The notes under the pieces are model-generated. The model did no database searches and was not told the origin of the DNA. It saw only the letters and a program-made list of their open reading frames with translations. A stretch of 64,000 bases of DNA from a virus, in IMG/VR virus record IMGVR_UViG_3300023257_000007, positions 186,001 to 250,000 of that record, one strand, 5' to 3'. Below are positions 56,127 through 63,036 of this stretch, one piece after another; the stretch's first letter is position 1; the number at the start of each line of letters is the position of its first letter. Made by a program: the position numbers and the translations under genes.

Positions 56127-56397
56127 CAACAATATTAAATACATAGAAGTTATAACTGGAACAGAATCTATTTGGATTTGTACTGAAAATATATTACAAG
56201 TTAAAAAAGAAACAAAGAACCATTATAATGGACACAATTATGTGAAGTATGCAATATTAAGAATTGTATATAAAACTAAGAATGTTAAAGTTAAAATCAG
56301 AGATATTAATATTTCTAATGAATTAAGAGATAAGTTGTGTATTGTTTTAGAAGAATATGTACTAAAGAGTGAGTACAAACAAGTAAAATTAAATTAA
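56116..56397 (+). CDS. hypothetical protein, 93 aa, MSLNNN family
   Basis: MSLNNNIKYIEVITGTESIW, ICTENILQVKKETKNHYNG, YVKYAILRIVYKTKNVKVKI. The following gene repeats its beginning in truncated form. Confidence 0.55.
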   Translation: MSLNNNIKYIEVITGTESIWICTENILQVKKETKNHYNGHNYVKYAILRIVYKTKNVKVKIRDINISNELRDKLCIVLEEYVLKSEYKQVKLN

Positions 56398-56538
56398 ATG
56401 AGCCTGAACAATAATACTAAATGGATATATGCTGATATTTCTGATTATGAAGAGAGAAATATATTGAAAATCAACAAAGAAGCGTCTTGTGCTAATAATG
56501 GATATAATATATTTTTCAAAATAATATATGTTAAGTAA
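56398..56538 (+). pseudogene. truncated MSLNNN paralogue, 46 aa
   Basis: MSLNNNTKWIYADISDYEER, ILKINKEASCANNGYNIFFK, then IIYVK and stop. It aligns with the first half of the upstream gene (...NGHNYVKYAILRIVYKTK) and ends prematurely; its ATG abuts the upstream stop. Confidence 0.5.
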
Positions 56539-56567
56539 ATACATAACAATTGAGAAAGGAACAATTA

Positions 56568-56648
56568 ATGAGAGAGAAAAAACGAGAGAAAAATCAACAA
56601 AGTCTATCATTTATTGAAAGAATTCGTGATAGAATCCACGGAAATTGA
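56568..56648 (+). CDS. possible 26-aa basic peptide
   Basis: GAAAGGA lies 6 nt before the ATG. MREKKREKNQQSLSFIERIR. Last frame of the chain; weak. Confidence 0.3.
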   Translation: MREKKREKNQQSLSFIERIRDRIHGN

Positions 56649-56905
56649 CCTCGCAGAATGACGCATATCAACGCACATATGTGACAAAAAAGTATTGATT
56701 GGGAACCCCTATACACATTTATTCGGATTTTGAACTTTATATGGTTGTTATATTTAGGTCTTTTGTTTTCTAATTTTACTTACTGTTGATGTGTGATAAA
56801 ACACATTAAAAGATTAAGAACATTGAATTTTAGATTTGACAATCAAAATTATTATTAAATCTCCGAACAACAGAATATGGTAGAGAAAAAATTAAAGGAT
56901 TTAAA
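56649..56905. other. gene-free stretch
   Basis: No gene seen. Includes GATGTGTGATAAAACACATT (56787) with a GTGT...ACAC inverted repeat and TTTGAACTTTATATGG near 56735, but no clear promoter of the standard form. Confidence 0.4.
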
Positions 56906-57121
56906 ATGAAAAATAATTATATGATTATAGAAACAATATTTGGTGAAATGAAAATTGAAGAATATAAATATTCTGATTTTGATAAAGAAACTCAGAATTA
57001 TATTGATAGATTATGGGAAGTTGATATAGATAATTATGATGGTGATGTACTAAAAATTATGTCTGATATTGTAATTGTTGCTAAAGATAAATCTGATTAT
57101 GATCATTATATATTAAATTAA
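56906..57121 (+). CDS. hypothetical acidic protein, 71 aa, with in-frame sequence beyond its TAA
   Basis: YMIIETIFGEMKIEEYKYSD, EVDIDNYDGDVLKIMSDIVI. After the TAA the same frame goes on as KLPTDDEEIEFLKKYIEKIY up to 57184, which looks like genuine helical coding sequence. The TAA may be a point mutation that shortened the protein. No known family. Confidence 0.5.
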   Translation: MKNNYMIIETIFGEMKIEEYKYSDFDKETQNYIDRLWEVDIDNYDGDVLKIMSDIVIVAKDKSDYDHYILN

Positions 57122-57345
57122 AAATTACCTACAGATGATGAAGAGATTGAATTTTTGAAAAAATATATTGAAAAAATATATTAATATGAACGAAATAATT
57201 GTATTTTTTATCAAACCCATGGTCTTTAACATCGATTGTTTGTATAATCTTGATTGCCAAATCTAAGATTTAACAATATATTGTTTTCAGTATGTTTAGG
57301 AGTACATATTATTAACTGTAAGTATTAATTATAAAGGATTTGAGT

Positions 57346-57511
57346 ATGAAAAAAACAAGTAAAATGAGGATTGCAATAAAAATAAAATCACCTAAAAAGT
57401 TACATGAAGTATGGTCAGAAATGGATGGTAAGATATCCTAATGATAGAGAAACCATTATTGTAGATTTGGATAACAATGATTTAGATTCTAATAAATTAG
57501 GATTATTATAA
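57346..57511 (+). pseudogene. frameshifted tagged gene (MKKTSKM...NKLGLL)
   Basis: ATG frame: MRIAIKIKSPKKLHEVWSEM then stop at about 57441. Another frame supplies YPNDRETIIVDLDNNDLDSN and KLGLL. One indel near 57430 separates them. Confidence 0.65.
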
Positions 57512-57792
57512 TGTTGTATTATATAAAAGTAAAGGAAGATATGGATATCAGTCGAATAACCGATGTTGTTCCATGGTATAATAATGAGGGTTTAACTTTT
57601 GTAAAATTTGTTAATTGTTATTGTATTGGTTTTTATGATTATTATAATTATTTTGATAATAATGTATCTAGAAAATTATTTTGGTATTCGTATTTTCATA
57701 TGAAAAATGTAATAATTGAGAGAAAGAAAAAGTGTAAAGACATTGATGAATTTTTAAGTTATTACGAAGGATGTAAAATGGGATTGCTGTAA
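57511..57792 (+). CDS. tagged hypothetical protein, 93 aa (CKMGLL)
   Basis: LYYIKVKEDMDISRITDVVP, CIGFYDYYNYFDNN, DIDEFLSYYEGCKMGLL. The start shares one base with the remnant's stop (TAATG). Tail intact. Confidence 0.65.
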   Translation: MLYYIKVKEDMDISRITDVVPWYNNEGLTFVKFVNCYCIGFYDYYNYFDNNVSRKLFWYSYFHMKNVIIERKKKCKDIDEFLSYYEGCKMGLL

Positions 57793-57848
57793 ATGGAGGA
57801 ATTAATTCCACGAACCTATCCAGGAATTAGTTACGTTAGAATTATTGA
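57793..57848 (+). repeat. dispersed ~50-bp direct repeat, copy 1
   Basis: Shares CCACGAACCTATCCAGGAAT and TTACGTTAGAATTATTGAA with copy 2. It has four extra bases (TTAA) near the start relative to copy 2. Confidence 0.85.
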
Positions 57849-57876
57849 ATATGAAATATGCGATAGAAATAAATAA
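57793..57876 (+). CDS. 27-aa peptide from a duplicated segment
   Basis: MEELIPRTYPGISYVRIIEY. Its ATG follows the preceding stop directly and it overlaps the next gene. The same PRTYPGINYVRIIE sequence recurs at 59.4 kb in front of another tagged gene. Confidence 0.35.
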   Translation: MEELIPRTYPGISYVRIIEYEICDRNK

Positions 57877-58183
57877 TATATCAGAGGGTGCGAAATTATT
57901 TGATATTATAGATATAGATTTGGGAAGAATAAAAGGTTTTATAGGTGATAGATATTCTTCAGATAAGGAGATATGGATAGATTTTTTAAAGTTAAGGATT
58001 AATCATTATAATCATTTTAATTCTGTAATAGTTTGTTTTTATGAAGGATTAATTTTTGAAAAGTATATTTATGGTGGTCATATATTTCACAATGTATTGG
58101 GTGATAATTATATAGAATTAAATTGTAATGATATGGATTATATTAAATTATTTTTTGAAGCTAATAAAATGGGATTGTTATGA
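57845..58183 (+). CDS. tagged hypothetical protein, 112 aa (NKMGLL)
   Basis: YAIEINNISEGAKLFDIIDI, DKEIWIDFLKLRINHYNHFN, FFEANKMGLL. M at 57851 (MKYAIEI) is an alternative start. ATGA overlap with the next frame. Confidence 0.6.
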   Translation: MNMKYAIEINNISEGAKLFDIIDIDLGRIKGFIGDRYSSDKEIWIDFLKLRINHYNHFNSVIVCFYEGLIFEKYIYGGHIFHNVLGDNYIELNCNDMDYIKLFFEANKMGLL

Positions 58184-58400
58184 TTATGAAAGAAAGTATT
58201 GAGTATGATTTTAAATTTGCTATAAAGGTGGATGATAAGTTATTAATTAAATTAGTGGTAAATCATTTATATATTTTGGGTTATAAGTGGTATGGGGGTG
58301 GTGATAGGGATGATATATTAGAGGTATGTATTAAATCTAATTATGATGTCATCCTGAATTAATGGAGGATTATGTTAGTATTAAAATGGGATTATTATGA
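58180..58400 (+). pseudogene. LYxLGYKW paralogue with internal deletion
   Basis: Opens MKESIEYDFKFAIKVDDKLL, VNHLYILGYKWYGGGDRDDI, then a frame break; the C-terminal piece HPELMEDYVSIKMGLL appears in another frame and is identical to the end of the third copy. A deletion or recombination removed about 25-30 codons. Confidence 0.7.
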
Positions 58401-58696
58401 AAAAGTTTGAAAACACACAATTTAAATTTGCTATAAAGGTGAGTGGTATAGGATTAACTGAGTTAGTGGTAAATCATTTATATTCTTTGGGTTATGAGTG
58501 GTGTGGTGGTGATAAGTGTGAGGTAATAAATGAATGTGCAAAAAATAATGAACATGGAATTGGTGTTGAACATGGTAGGATAAGTTATAATGTTTATGAA
58601 TGGGATTGTGATAAGTGGTATGATATTGATGAATATGTTGAAAAATATGATGAATTAATGGAAGAATATATTAGTATTAAAATGGGATTATTATGA
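58397..58696 (+). CDS. tagged LYSLGYEW paralogue, 99 aa (IKMGLL)
   Basis: TQFKFAIKVSGIGLTELVVN, HLYSLGYEWCGG, GIGVEHGRISYNVYEW, KWYDIDEYVEKYD, SIKMGLL. Very similar to the next gene and to the one at 36.9 kb. ATGA overlaps on both sides. Confidence 0.7.
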   Translation: MKKFENTQFKFAIKVSGIGLTELVVNHLYSLGYEWCGGDKCEVINECAKNNEHGIGVEHGRISYNVYEWDCDKWYDIDEYVEKYDELMEEYISIKMGLL

Positions 58697-58992
58697 AAGT
58701 TAAAAAGTGTGATTATAAATTTGCTGTAGAGGTAAGTGGTGTATTATTAACTGAGTTATTAGTAGAACATTTATATTCTTTGGGTTATGAATGGTTTAGT
58801 GGTAAGAAAATGAATATAAATGCTCTATGTGAAAGAACAGAATCAAATAAAATTGGTATTGATTATAATGGTAAGATAAGTTATAATGTTCACGAAGAGA
58901 TATGTGATGAGTGGTATGATATTGATGAATATATTGAATGTCATCCTGAATTAATGGAGGATTATGTTAGTATTAAAATGGGATTATTATAA
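58693..58992 (+). CDS. tagged LYSLGYEW paralogue, 99 aa (IKMGLL)
   Basis: DYKFAVEVSGVLLTELLVEH, LYSLGYEWFSG, IGIDYNGKISYNVHEE, EWYDIDEYIECHPELMEDYV, SIKMGLL. The donor or sibling of the deleted copy two genes upstream. Confidence 0.7.
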   Translation: MKVKKCDYKFAVEVSGVLLTELLVEHLYSLGYEWFSGKKMNINALCERTESNKIGIDYNGKISYNVHEEICDEWYDIDEYIECHPELMEDYVSIKMGLL

Positions 58993-59108
58993 TGATTATA
59001 GATAGTCAGGAAGTATTAAACAGATTTATAAAGTTTTTAGAAGAAGATCATCTTGAAGGTTATATAAAAATTGTAGAAAAATTGAGAGATAAGTTAATTA
59101 GATATTGA
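58992..59108 (+). CDS. small helical protein, 38 aa
   Basis: MIIDSQEVLNRFIKFLEEDH, LEGYIKIVEKLRDKLIRY. Overlaps the preceding TAA by one base (TAATG). No tail. Confidence 0.45.
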   Translation: MIIDSQEVLNRFIKFLEEDHLEGYIKIVEKLRDKLIRY

Positions 59109-59115
59109 TTTGTTG

Positions 59116-59400
59116 ATGAAATATTGTAGTGATTCTTATGGTAATAATTTTTCTTATGGTGATGATTATTTTTTAGGTATAACTGAGGAAGGTGAAGCCT
59201 TATTAAAAAAAGATAGTAGAATTCATGATGAGATTTTAGGAATTGTGGAAGAAGATGAAATTAAATTGATTTTTGTATATTTTAATAAGGGTTCAATTAT
59301 AAAATATAGTTATCTTGAAGTTTTTAATTATGGGGAGTATAAGAAGCATTTTTTAAGGAATCAGAGAAAGTTAAAGTTAGAGAGGGTTAATGGAAAATAA
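59116..59400 (+). CDS. hypothetical protein, 94 aa, no tail
   Basis: MKYCSDSYGNNFSYGDDYFL, GITEEGEALLKKDSRIHDEI, IKLIFVYFNKGSIIKYSYLE, basic end. Start at 59116 or 59110. No family. Confidence 0.5.
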   Translation: MKYCSDSYGNNFSYGDDYFLGITEEGEALLKKDSRIHDEILGIVEEDEIKLIFVYFNKGSIIKYSYLEVFNYGEYKKHFLRNQRKLKLERVNGK

Positions 59401-59452
59401 GTGGAGGAATTCCACGAACCTATCCAGGAATTAATTACGTTAGAATTATTGA
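59401..59452 (+). repeat. dispersed ~50-bp direct repeat, copy 2
   Basis: GGAGGAATTCCACGAACC then TATCCAGGAATTAATTACG, matching copy 1 but lacking four bases, which shifts the reading frame. Confidence 0.85.
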
Positions 59453-59516
59453 AAATTTATATAAATGTGATTTAAGTAATATAAAGAAGATATGCATTAA
59501 ATTAAATGATAGTAAT

Positions 59517-59717
59517 ATGCATGAAGTTATGAATTATTTAGGTTATTCAGCTAACATGTGTTATTATAATTATGGTTATGTGATATATTATATTGGTTTT
59601 GGTGTGTATAGATTTTGTGAAAATAATAGGTTTACTGAATTAATAAATGATTGTGAAGAATGTAATTTTGAAGAGTTTAAATTTAGTATAGAGTCAAATA
59701 AGATGGGATTGTTATAA
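59517..59717 (+). CDS. tagged hypothetical protein, 66 aa (NKMGLL), probably 5'-truncated
   Basis: MHEVMNYLGYSANMCYYNYG, IYYIGFGVYRFCENNRFTEL, KFSIESNKMGLL. The frame is open upstream through NLYKCDLSNIKKICIKLNDS to PRTYPGINYVRIIE of the repeat, where the 4-base loss disconnects it from a start. So this is likely the surviving 3' part of a ~105-aa gene. Confidence 0.55.
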   Translation: MHEVMNYLGYSANMCYYNYGYVIYYIGFGVYRFCENNRFTELINDCEECNFEEFKFSIESNKMGLL

Positions 59718-59727
59718 AAAATAAATA

Positions 59728-59810
59728 ATGTTAATAGTAATTTTACATAAAAACGAAGAGGAAAAGAAATTATAGATTTTTGGAAAGAAAATTTTTATTT
59801 TGAAAGTTAA
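59728..59810 (+). pseudogene. short broken array gene
   Basis: ATG frame MLIVILHKNEEEKKL, then a shifted frame KEIIDFWKENFYFES. It recalls the start of the HNNKD/HNDED paralogues at 34 kb. No tail left. Confidence 0.4.
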
Positions 59811-59838
59811 TGTAGTGATTATATAAAATAGAGATATT

Positions 59839-60102
59839 ATGAAAAAATATTATATAAAATTAGACTATAATAGAGATGAAATTTTTGATTATTGTATGCC
59901 TTATTTCAAGGAGGATATTATTAGTGATATTAAGATTAAAAATGATTTATTTGTATATTTAATATATTATACTCATACTGCGAATTACAATTTTTATACA
60001 AGTTTTTCTAATAAATTATTATTAGGAAGGGATTATATAATGTGTGATAATCTTGAAGAGTTTAAATTTAGTATAGAATCTAGTAGAATGGGATTGATAT
60101 AG
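59839..60102 (+). CDS. tagged hypothetical protein, 87 aa (SRMGLI)
   Basis: KYYIKLDYNRDEIFDYCMPY, FVYLIYYTHTANYNFYTSF, LEEFKFSIESSRMGLI. The EEFKFSIES(N/S)(K/R)MGL end matches the preceding tagged gene, so the last 15 residues are nearly identical. Confidence 0.65.
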   Translation: MKKYYIKLDYNRDEIFDYCMPYFKEDIISDIKIKNDLFVYLIYYTHTANYNFYTSFSNKLLLGRDYIMCDNLEEFKFSIESSRMGLI

Positions 60103-60106
60103 ACAT

Positions 60107-60140
60107 ATTTTTTAAATTAAAAGAAGTTTCGTATATTATG
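60107..60140 (+). promoter_or_regulatory. degenerate promoter
   Basis: ATTTTTTAAATTAAAAGAAGTTTCGTATATTATG; CGTATA kept but TTTG lost. An AAAAGGAAAAA site follows before 60161. Confidence 0.5.
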
Positions 60141-60160
60141 TTAAATTAAAAAAGGAAAAA

Positions 60161-60541
60161 ATGAAATTACAATGGATAAATATATTTATAAAGTATGATG
60201 ATTTTACTTGGAAGATTTATGATGAAGTTGAGTTTTATTTTAAATCTAAATATCCTGGTATTAAATGTGTAGGTAAAAAAGAATTAAAATATGCATTAAA
60301 AGATAGATTAGAAGAAAATCATTATTTTCTAGATATTTTTGCTTTTTGTGTAGAATTTTATCCTAAAAGAGATAGATTTACAGTATATACACCAATTGGA
60401 AAAAATTTTGCTGATTATGGTTTATGTTATAATAAATATACTGAAAGTGTTACTTATTATGAATTAACTGTTGATTATGGTGAAAATTTTAAAGAAGAAA
60501 TTGAAATGTTATTAACATCAATGAATATGGGGGTTCTTTAA
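60161..60541 (+). CDS. tagged WINI...FKEEIE family protein, 126 aa (MNMGVL)
   Basis: QWINIFIKYDDFTWKIYDEV, FYFKSKYPGIKCV, TYYELTVDYGENFKEEIEML, MNMGVL. A related broken copy lies at 60.9 kb and further relatives at 33.5-34.2 kb. Confidence 0.65.
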   Translation: MKLQWINIFIKYDDFTWKIYDEVEFYFKSKYPGIKCVGKKELKYALKDRLEENHYFLDIFAFCVEFYPKRDRFTVYTPIGKNFADYGLCYNKYTESVTYYELTVDYGENFKEEIEMLLTSMNMGVL

Positions 60542-60912
60542 TGAAAAAATGGTTAAACATAAAAATTGACATAAATGGTGATATCATGGGCCAAATGGTT
60601 AAGATGATAAATAAAATGAAAAATTTTTATAGTCCAACTTTATCATTTGATAAACATTTAGAAGAATTGTCAGAATCTATAAAAACTATAAAAGAAAACA
60701 GAAGTTTAAAAGATGATAATTTATTTATAAGTTTCTTTTTAGAAAATAATAAGGACTTGAATTTACATGAATCAAGTTTAATGGTTGTAGATTTATGGAG
60801 TGATGATAGATGGAGGGATATCACAAATGAGATATGGATTGAGGATACTAATGTTTTTTTGGAATATGGTTTAGATGCATTATTAGATAGTATAAATATG
60901 GGGTTACTTTAG
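60541..60912 (+). CDS. tagged hypothetical protein, 123 aa (INMGLL)
   Basis: KKWLNIKIDINGDIMGQMVK, LEELSESIKTIKENRSLKDD, EYGLDALLDSINMGLL. WLNI start relates it loosely to the WINI family. Shares one base with the previous stop (TAATG). Confidence 0.6.
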   Translation: MKKWLNIKIDINGDIMGQMVKMINKMKNFYSPTLSFDKHLEELSESIKTIKENRSLKDDNLFISFFLENNKDLNLHESSLMVVDLWSDDRWRDITNEIWIEDTNVFLEYGLDALLDSINMGLL

Positions 60913-60914
60913 AT

Positions 60915-61240
60915 ATGGAATTAGATTATATAAATATACTTATAAAGTATGATGATTTTACTTGGGAGATTTATGATGAAGTGGAGTCTTATTTTTTATC
61001 GAAATACCCTGATTTAAAATTAGAAGTATTTTTGCTTTTTGTTTAGAAATTCGCCCTGATAATATTAGGAATGTATTTAGAATATACACACCACAAACAA
61101 TAAATTATGCTAAACATGGTTTAAGTTGCAATTCTTATAATGAAGATATTACTTATTATGAATTAACTGTTGATTATGGTGAAAATTTTAAAGAAGAAAT
61201 TGAAATGTTATTAATATCAATGAAATTAGGTTTATTATAA
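60915..61240 (+). pseudogene. broken WINI-family paralogue (KLGLL)
   Basis: ATG frame MELDYINILIKYDDFTWEIY, DEVESYFLSKYPDL, then stop after LLFV. The other frame supplies AFCLEIRPDNIRNVFRIYTP, YYELTVDYGENFKEEIEMLL and SMKLGLL. A deletion near 61025 shifts the frame; the intact sibling is at 60161. Confidence 0.7.
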
Positions 61241-61351
61241 ATTAAAAATTAGGTTGGAGGAGGCATTTAGAAGGTTCAGAGAAGCTGTTAGACTAAATTT
61301 AAAAAAAAGATAATAAAATTAATCGTCTAAAAAATTTAAAGTTATAAAATC

Positions 61352-61534
61352 ATGAATAAGTATTGTTACATAGAAAGAAATAACATTGGAGTAATTCAGA
61401 AATATACTAAACCAAGTTGGTTTAGAAAGACTTTCTTTAATGACGGATATGAATGGAGAGACTTTTGTTTATGTACCGATAAAGAATGGACGAAAGACTT
61501 TTACGAAAGATCATATAAAGATATTAAAATTTAA
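61352..61534 (+). CDS. hypothetical protein, 60 aa, no tail
   Basis: MNKYCYIERNNIGVIQKYTK, PSWFRKTFFNDGYEWRDF, DKEWTKDFYERSYKDIKI. Aromatic and basic. It has the N-GYEW pattern of the array fold but no MGLL end. Confidence 0.5.
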   Translation: MNKYCYIERNNIGVIQKYTKPSWFRKTFFNDGYEWRDFCLCTDKEWTKDFYERSYKDIKI

Positions 61535-61642
61535 AAATCATCGAATCTATTATTGAGCCTGAAAAAATGAATCTTTTATAATAGATTGTCTAAGAATTTG
61601 TTGTAACAAATAATTAAAAAAAATGAAAATAATAAAAAAAAT

Positions 61643-61966
61643 ATGAATTATAGAAAATTTGTGCAAGAACGAATTGGTATTTTTATAGTCTTTACACAAG
61701 AAGATTATAATGAAGTTGTTAAAATCTTTGAATCTATTGGATTAACATTTAATCCATTTTCTAACTTATCATTTAATAGAGTATTTTGTATTACTTTACA
61801 AATAAATCCATGGGGTGGTAACAGAGTTTTCAGGGATTCTTATTCATATAGATCATATTATGAAAGAGAAAAAGAATATTCCAAATTTTGGGATGTAGAT
61901 AAATTAAGAGAAGAGAGTAAAGATTTACCAATAAAATATGAAGCAAGAAAGATGGGTTTATTATAA
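61643..61966 (+). CDS. tagged hypothetical protein, 107 aa (RKMGLL)
   Basis: GIFIVFTQEDYNEVVKIFES, LPIKYEARKMGLL. Its end is convergent with the next gene with a 6-nt overlap, so the two MGLL coding ends lie tail to tail and form an imperfect palindrome (ATGGGTTTATTATAATAGAC... CCAT). Confidence 0.65.
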   Translation: MNYRKFVQERIGIFIVFTQEDYNEVVKIFESIGLTFNPFSNLSFNRVFCITLQINPWGGNRVFRDSYSYRSYYEREKEYSKFWDVDKLREESKDLPIKYEARKMGLL

Positions 61967-62305
61967 TAGACCCATTTTGTTTCCTGTGTGATATATTTTG
62001 AATTCTTTATTATAATCAGCATATTCTTCTAGGCTTTCAAATACTGTAAAAAATGTATTAGAAGAATAATTAAATGCGATGAGGGTTTTATTATAACCAA
62101 TATAATATTCATTGTAACTATAATTGTTAATGCAATGTTCTAATATTTCTTTGTGATGGGCTTCATCTTCATTGGGTTCATCCCAGTATTTATTCAATTG
62201 ACTTCTCCAATAATTAATAAGGCTTGTTACTTCTTCCGGAGTTTTGCAGTTAACTAGGACTTTATCTGATTGTATATTTTCTAAATATGTACTAAGGTAT
62301 TTCAT
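61961..62305 (-). CDS. doubly tagged hypothetical protein, 114 aa (MKYLSTYLEN...NKMGLL)
   Basis: The only minus-strand gene in the right half and the only one there with the N-terminal tag: MKYLSTYLENIQSDK and HTGNKMGLL. The middle (TPEEVTSLINYWRSQLNKYW) is helical. It shows that tag type goes with the gene rather than with the neighbourhood. Confidence 0.65.
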   Translation of the reverse strand: MKYLSTYLENIQSDKVLVNCKTPEEVTSLINYWRSQLNKYWDEPNEDEAHHKEILEHCINNYSYNEYYIGYNKTLIAFNYSSNTFFTVFESLEEYADYNKEFKIYHTGNKMGLL

Positions 62306-62344
62306 ATGAAGATATATATTGAATTTGTTTTTTCAAAATAAATT

Positions 62345-62641
62345 TTGTATTTTATATTTATGAAATTTTATTATTTAGAAGTAAAAGAAAAGGATTGGAA
62401 TGAAGTTATAAACTATATAACTAAAGTTATTCCTATTTGGAATGAAAAGTTTGATATAAGTCTTCCTATTAAACATATTGGATTTTATATAGATCTAAAG
62501 AATGAATTTGGTTTAAATAATGATAATTTATTATTGTTTCGTTATCATAAATTAAATTTTAAAACTTGTGATTATATAAAGTGTAAGGATATAGAAGAAT
62601 TCTTATTTTCTTATGAATCAAGTAAGATGGGATTATTGTAA
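62345..62641 (+). CDS. tagged hypothetical protein, 98 aa (SKMGLL)
   Basis: MKFYYLEVKEKDWNEVINYI (from 62360), DIEEFLFSYESSKMGLL. 62345 or 62360 are possible starts. Paralogous in plan to the 57.5 kb gene (YYIKVKEDMD, DIDEFLSYYEGCKMGLL). Confidence 0.65.
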   Translation: MYFIFMKFYYLEVKEKDWNEVINYITKVIPIWNEKFDISLPIKHIGFYIDLKNEFGLNNDNLLLFRYHKLNFKTCDYIKCKDIEEFLFSYESSKMGLL

Positions 62642-62662
62642 CATTATTAAATAAAACAAAGA

Positions 62663-62986
62663 ATGAACATAGCTATCGAGTTATATACTAAGAAAGAGTT
62701 ATTTAAGGCATGGAAAAAGATGTTAGATTTAGGATATAATTTAGATGTTTGGCATAGAATTTACATGGAGAAGGATTATAATTGGATTGGATTTGATTAT
62801 ATAAAAAAAAGGGGTGGTCTTTATATTTATTTTGATTTAGATGAATATATAATGACTGGTTGGGATGGTTTATATAATATACACATGATTAAATATATTC
62901 CTGATGATATGGATTTTATTATCAATCATATTGATATTGATTCGATTGATTCGTGTATAGAGGGTATTAAATTAGGTTTATTATAG
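62663..62986 (+). CDS. tagged hypothetical protein, 107 aa (IKLGLL)
   Basis: IAIELYTKKELFKAWKKMLD, LGYNLDVW, NWIGFDYIKKRGGLYIYFDL, IEGIKLGLL. Paralogue of the 50.3 kb gene. Confidence 0.65.
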   Translation: MNIAIELYTKKELFKAWKKMLDLGYNLDVWHRIYMEKDYNWIGFDYIKKRGGLYIYFDLDEYIMTGWDGLYNIHMIKYIPDDMDFIINHIDIDSIDSCIEGIKLGLL

Positions 62987-62996
62987 ATTTGAAATT

Positions 62997-63036
62997 ATGA
63001 GATTTTATAGGATCTACTAAAATGGGATTAATGTAA
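62997..63036 (+). pseudogene. remnant of a tagged gene (STKMGLM)
   Basis: Only a start-like MRFYRI and, in another frame, GSTKMGLM with its stop remain, fused within 40 bases. The stop overlaps the next ATG (TAATG), so the coupling site is retained. Confidence 0.5.
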
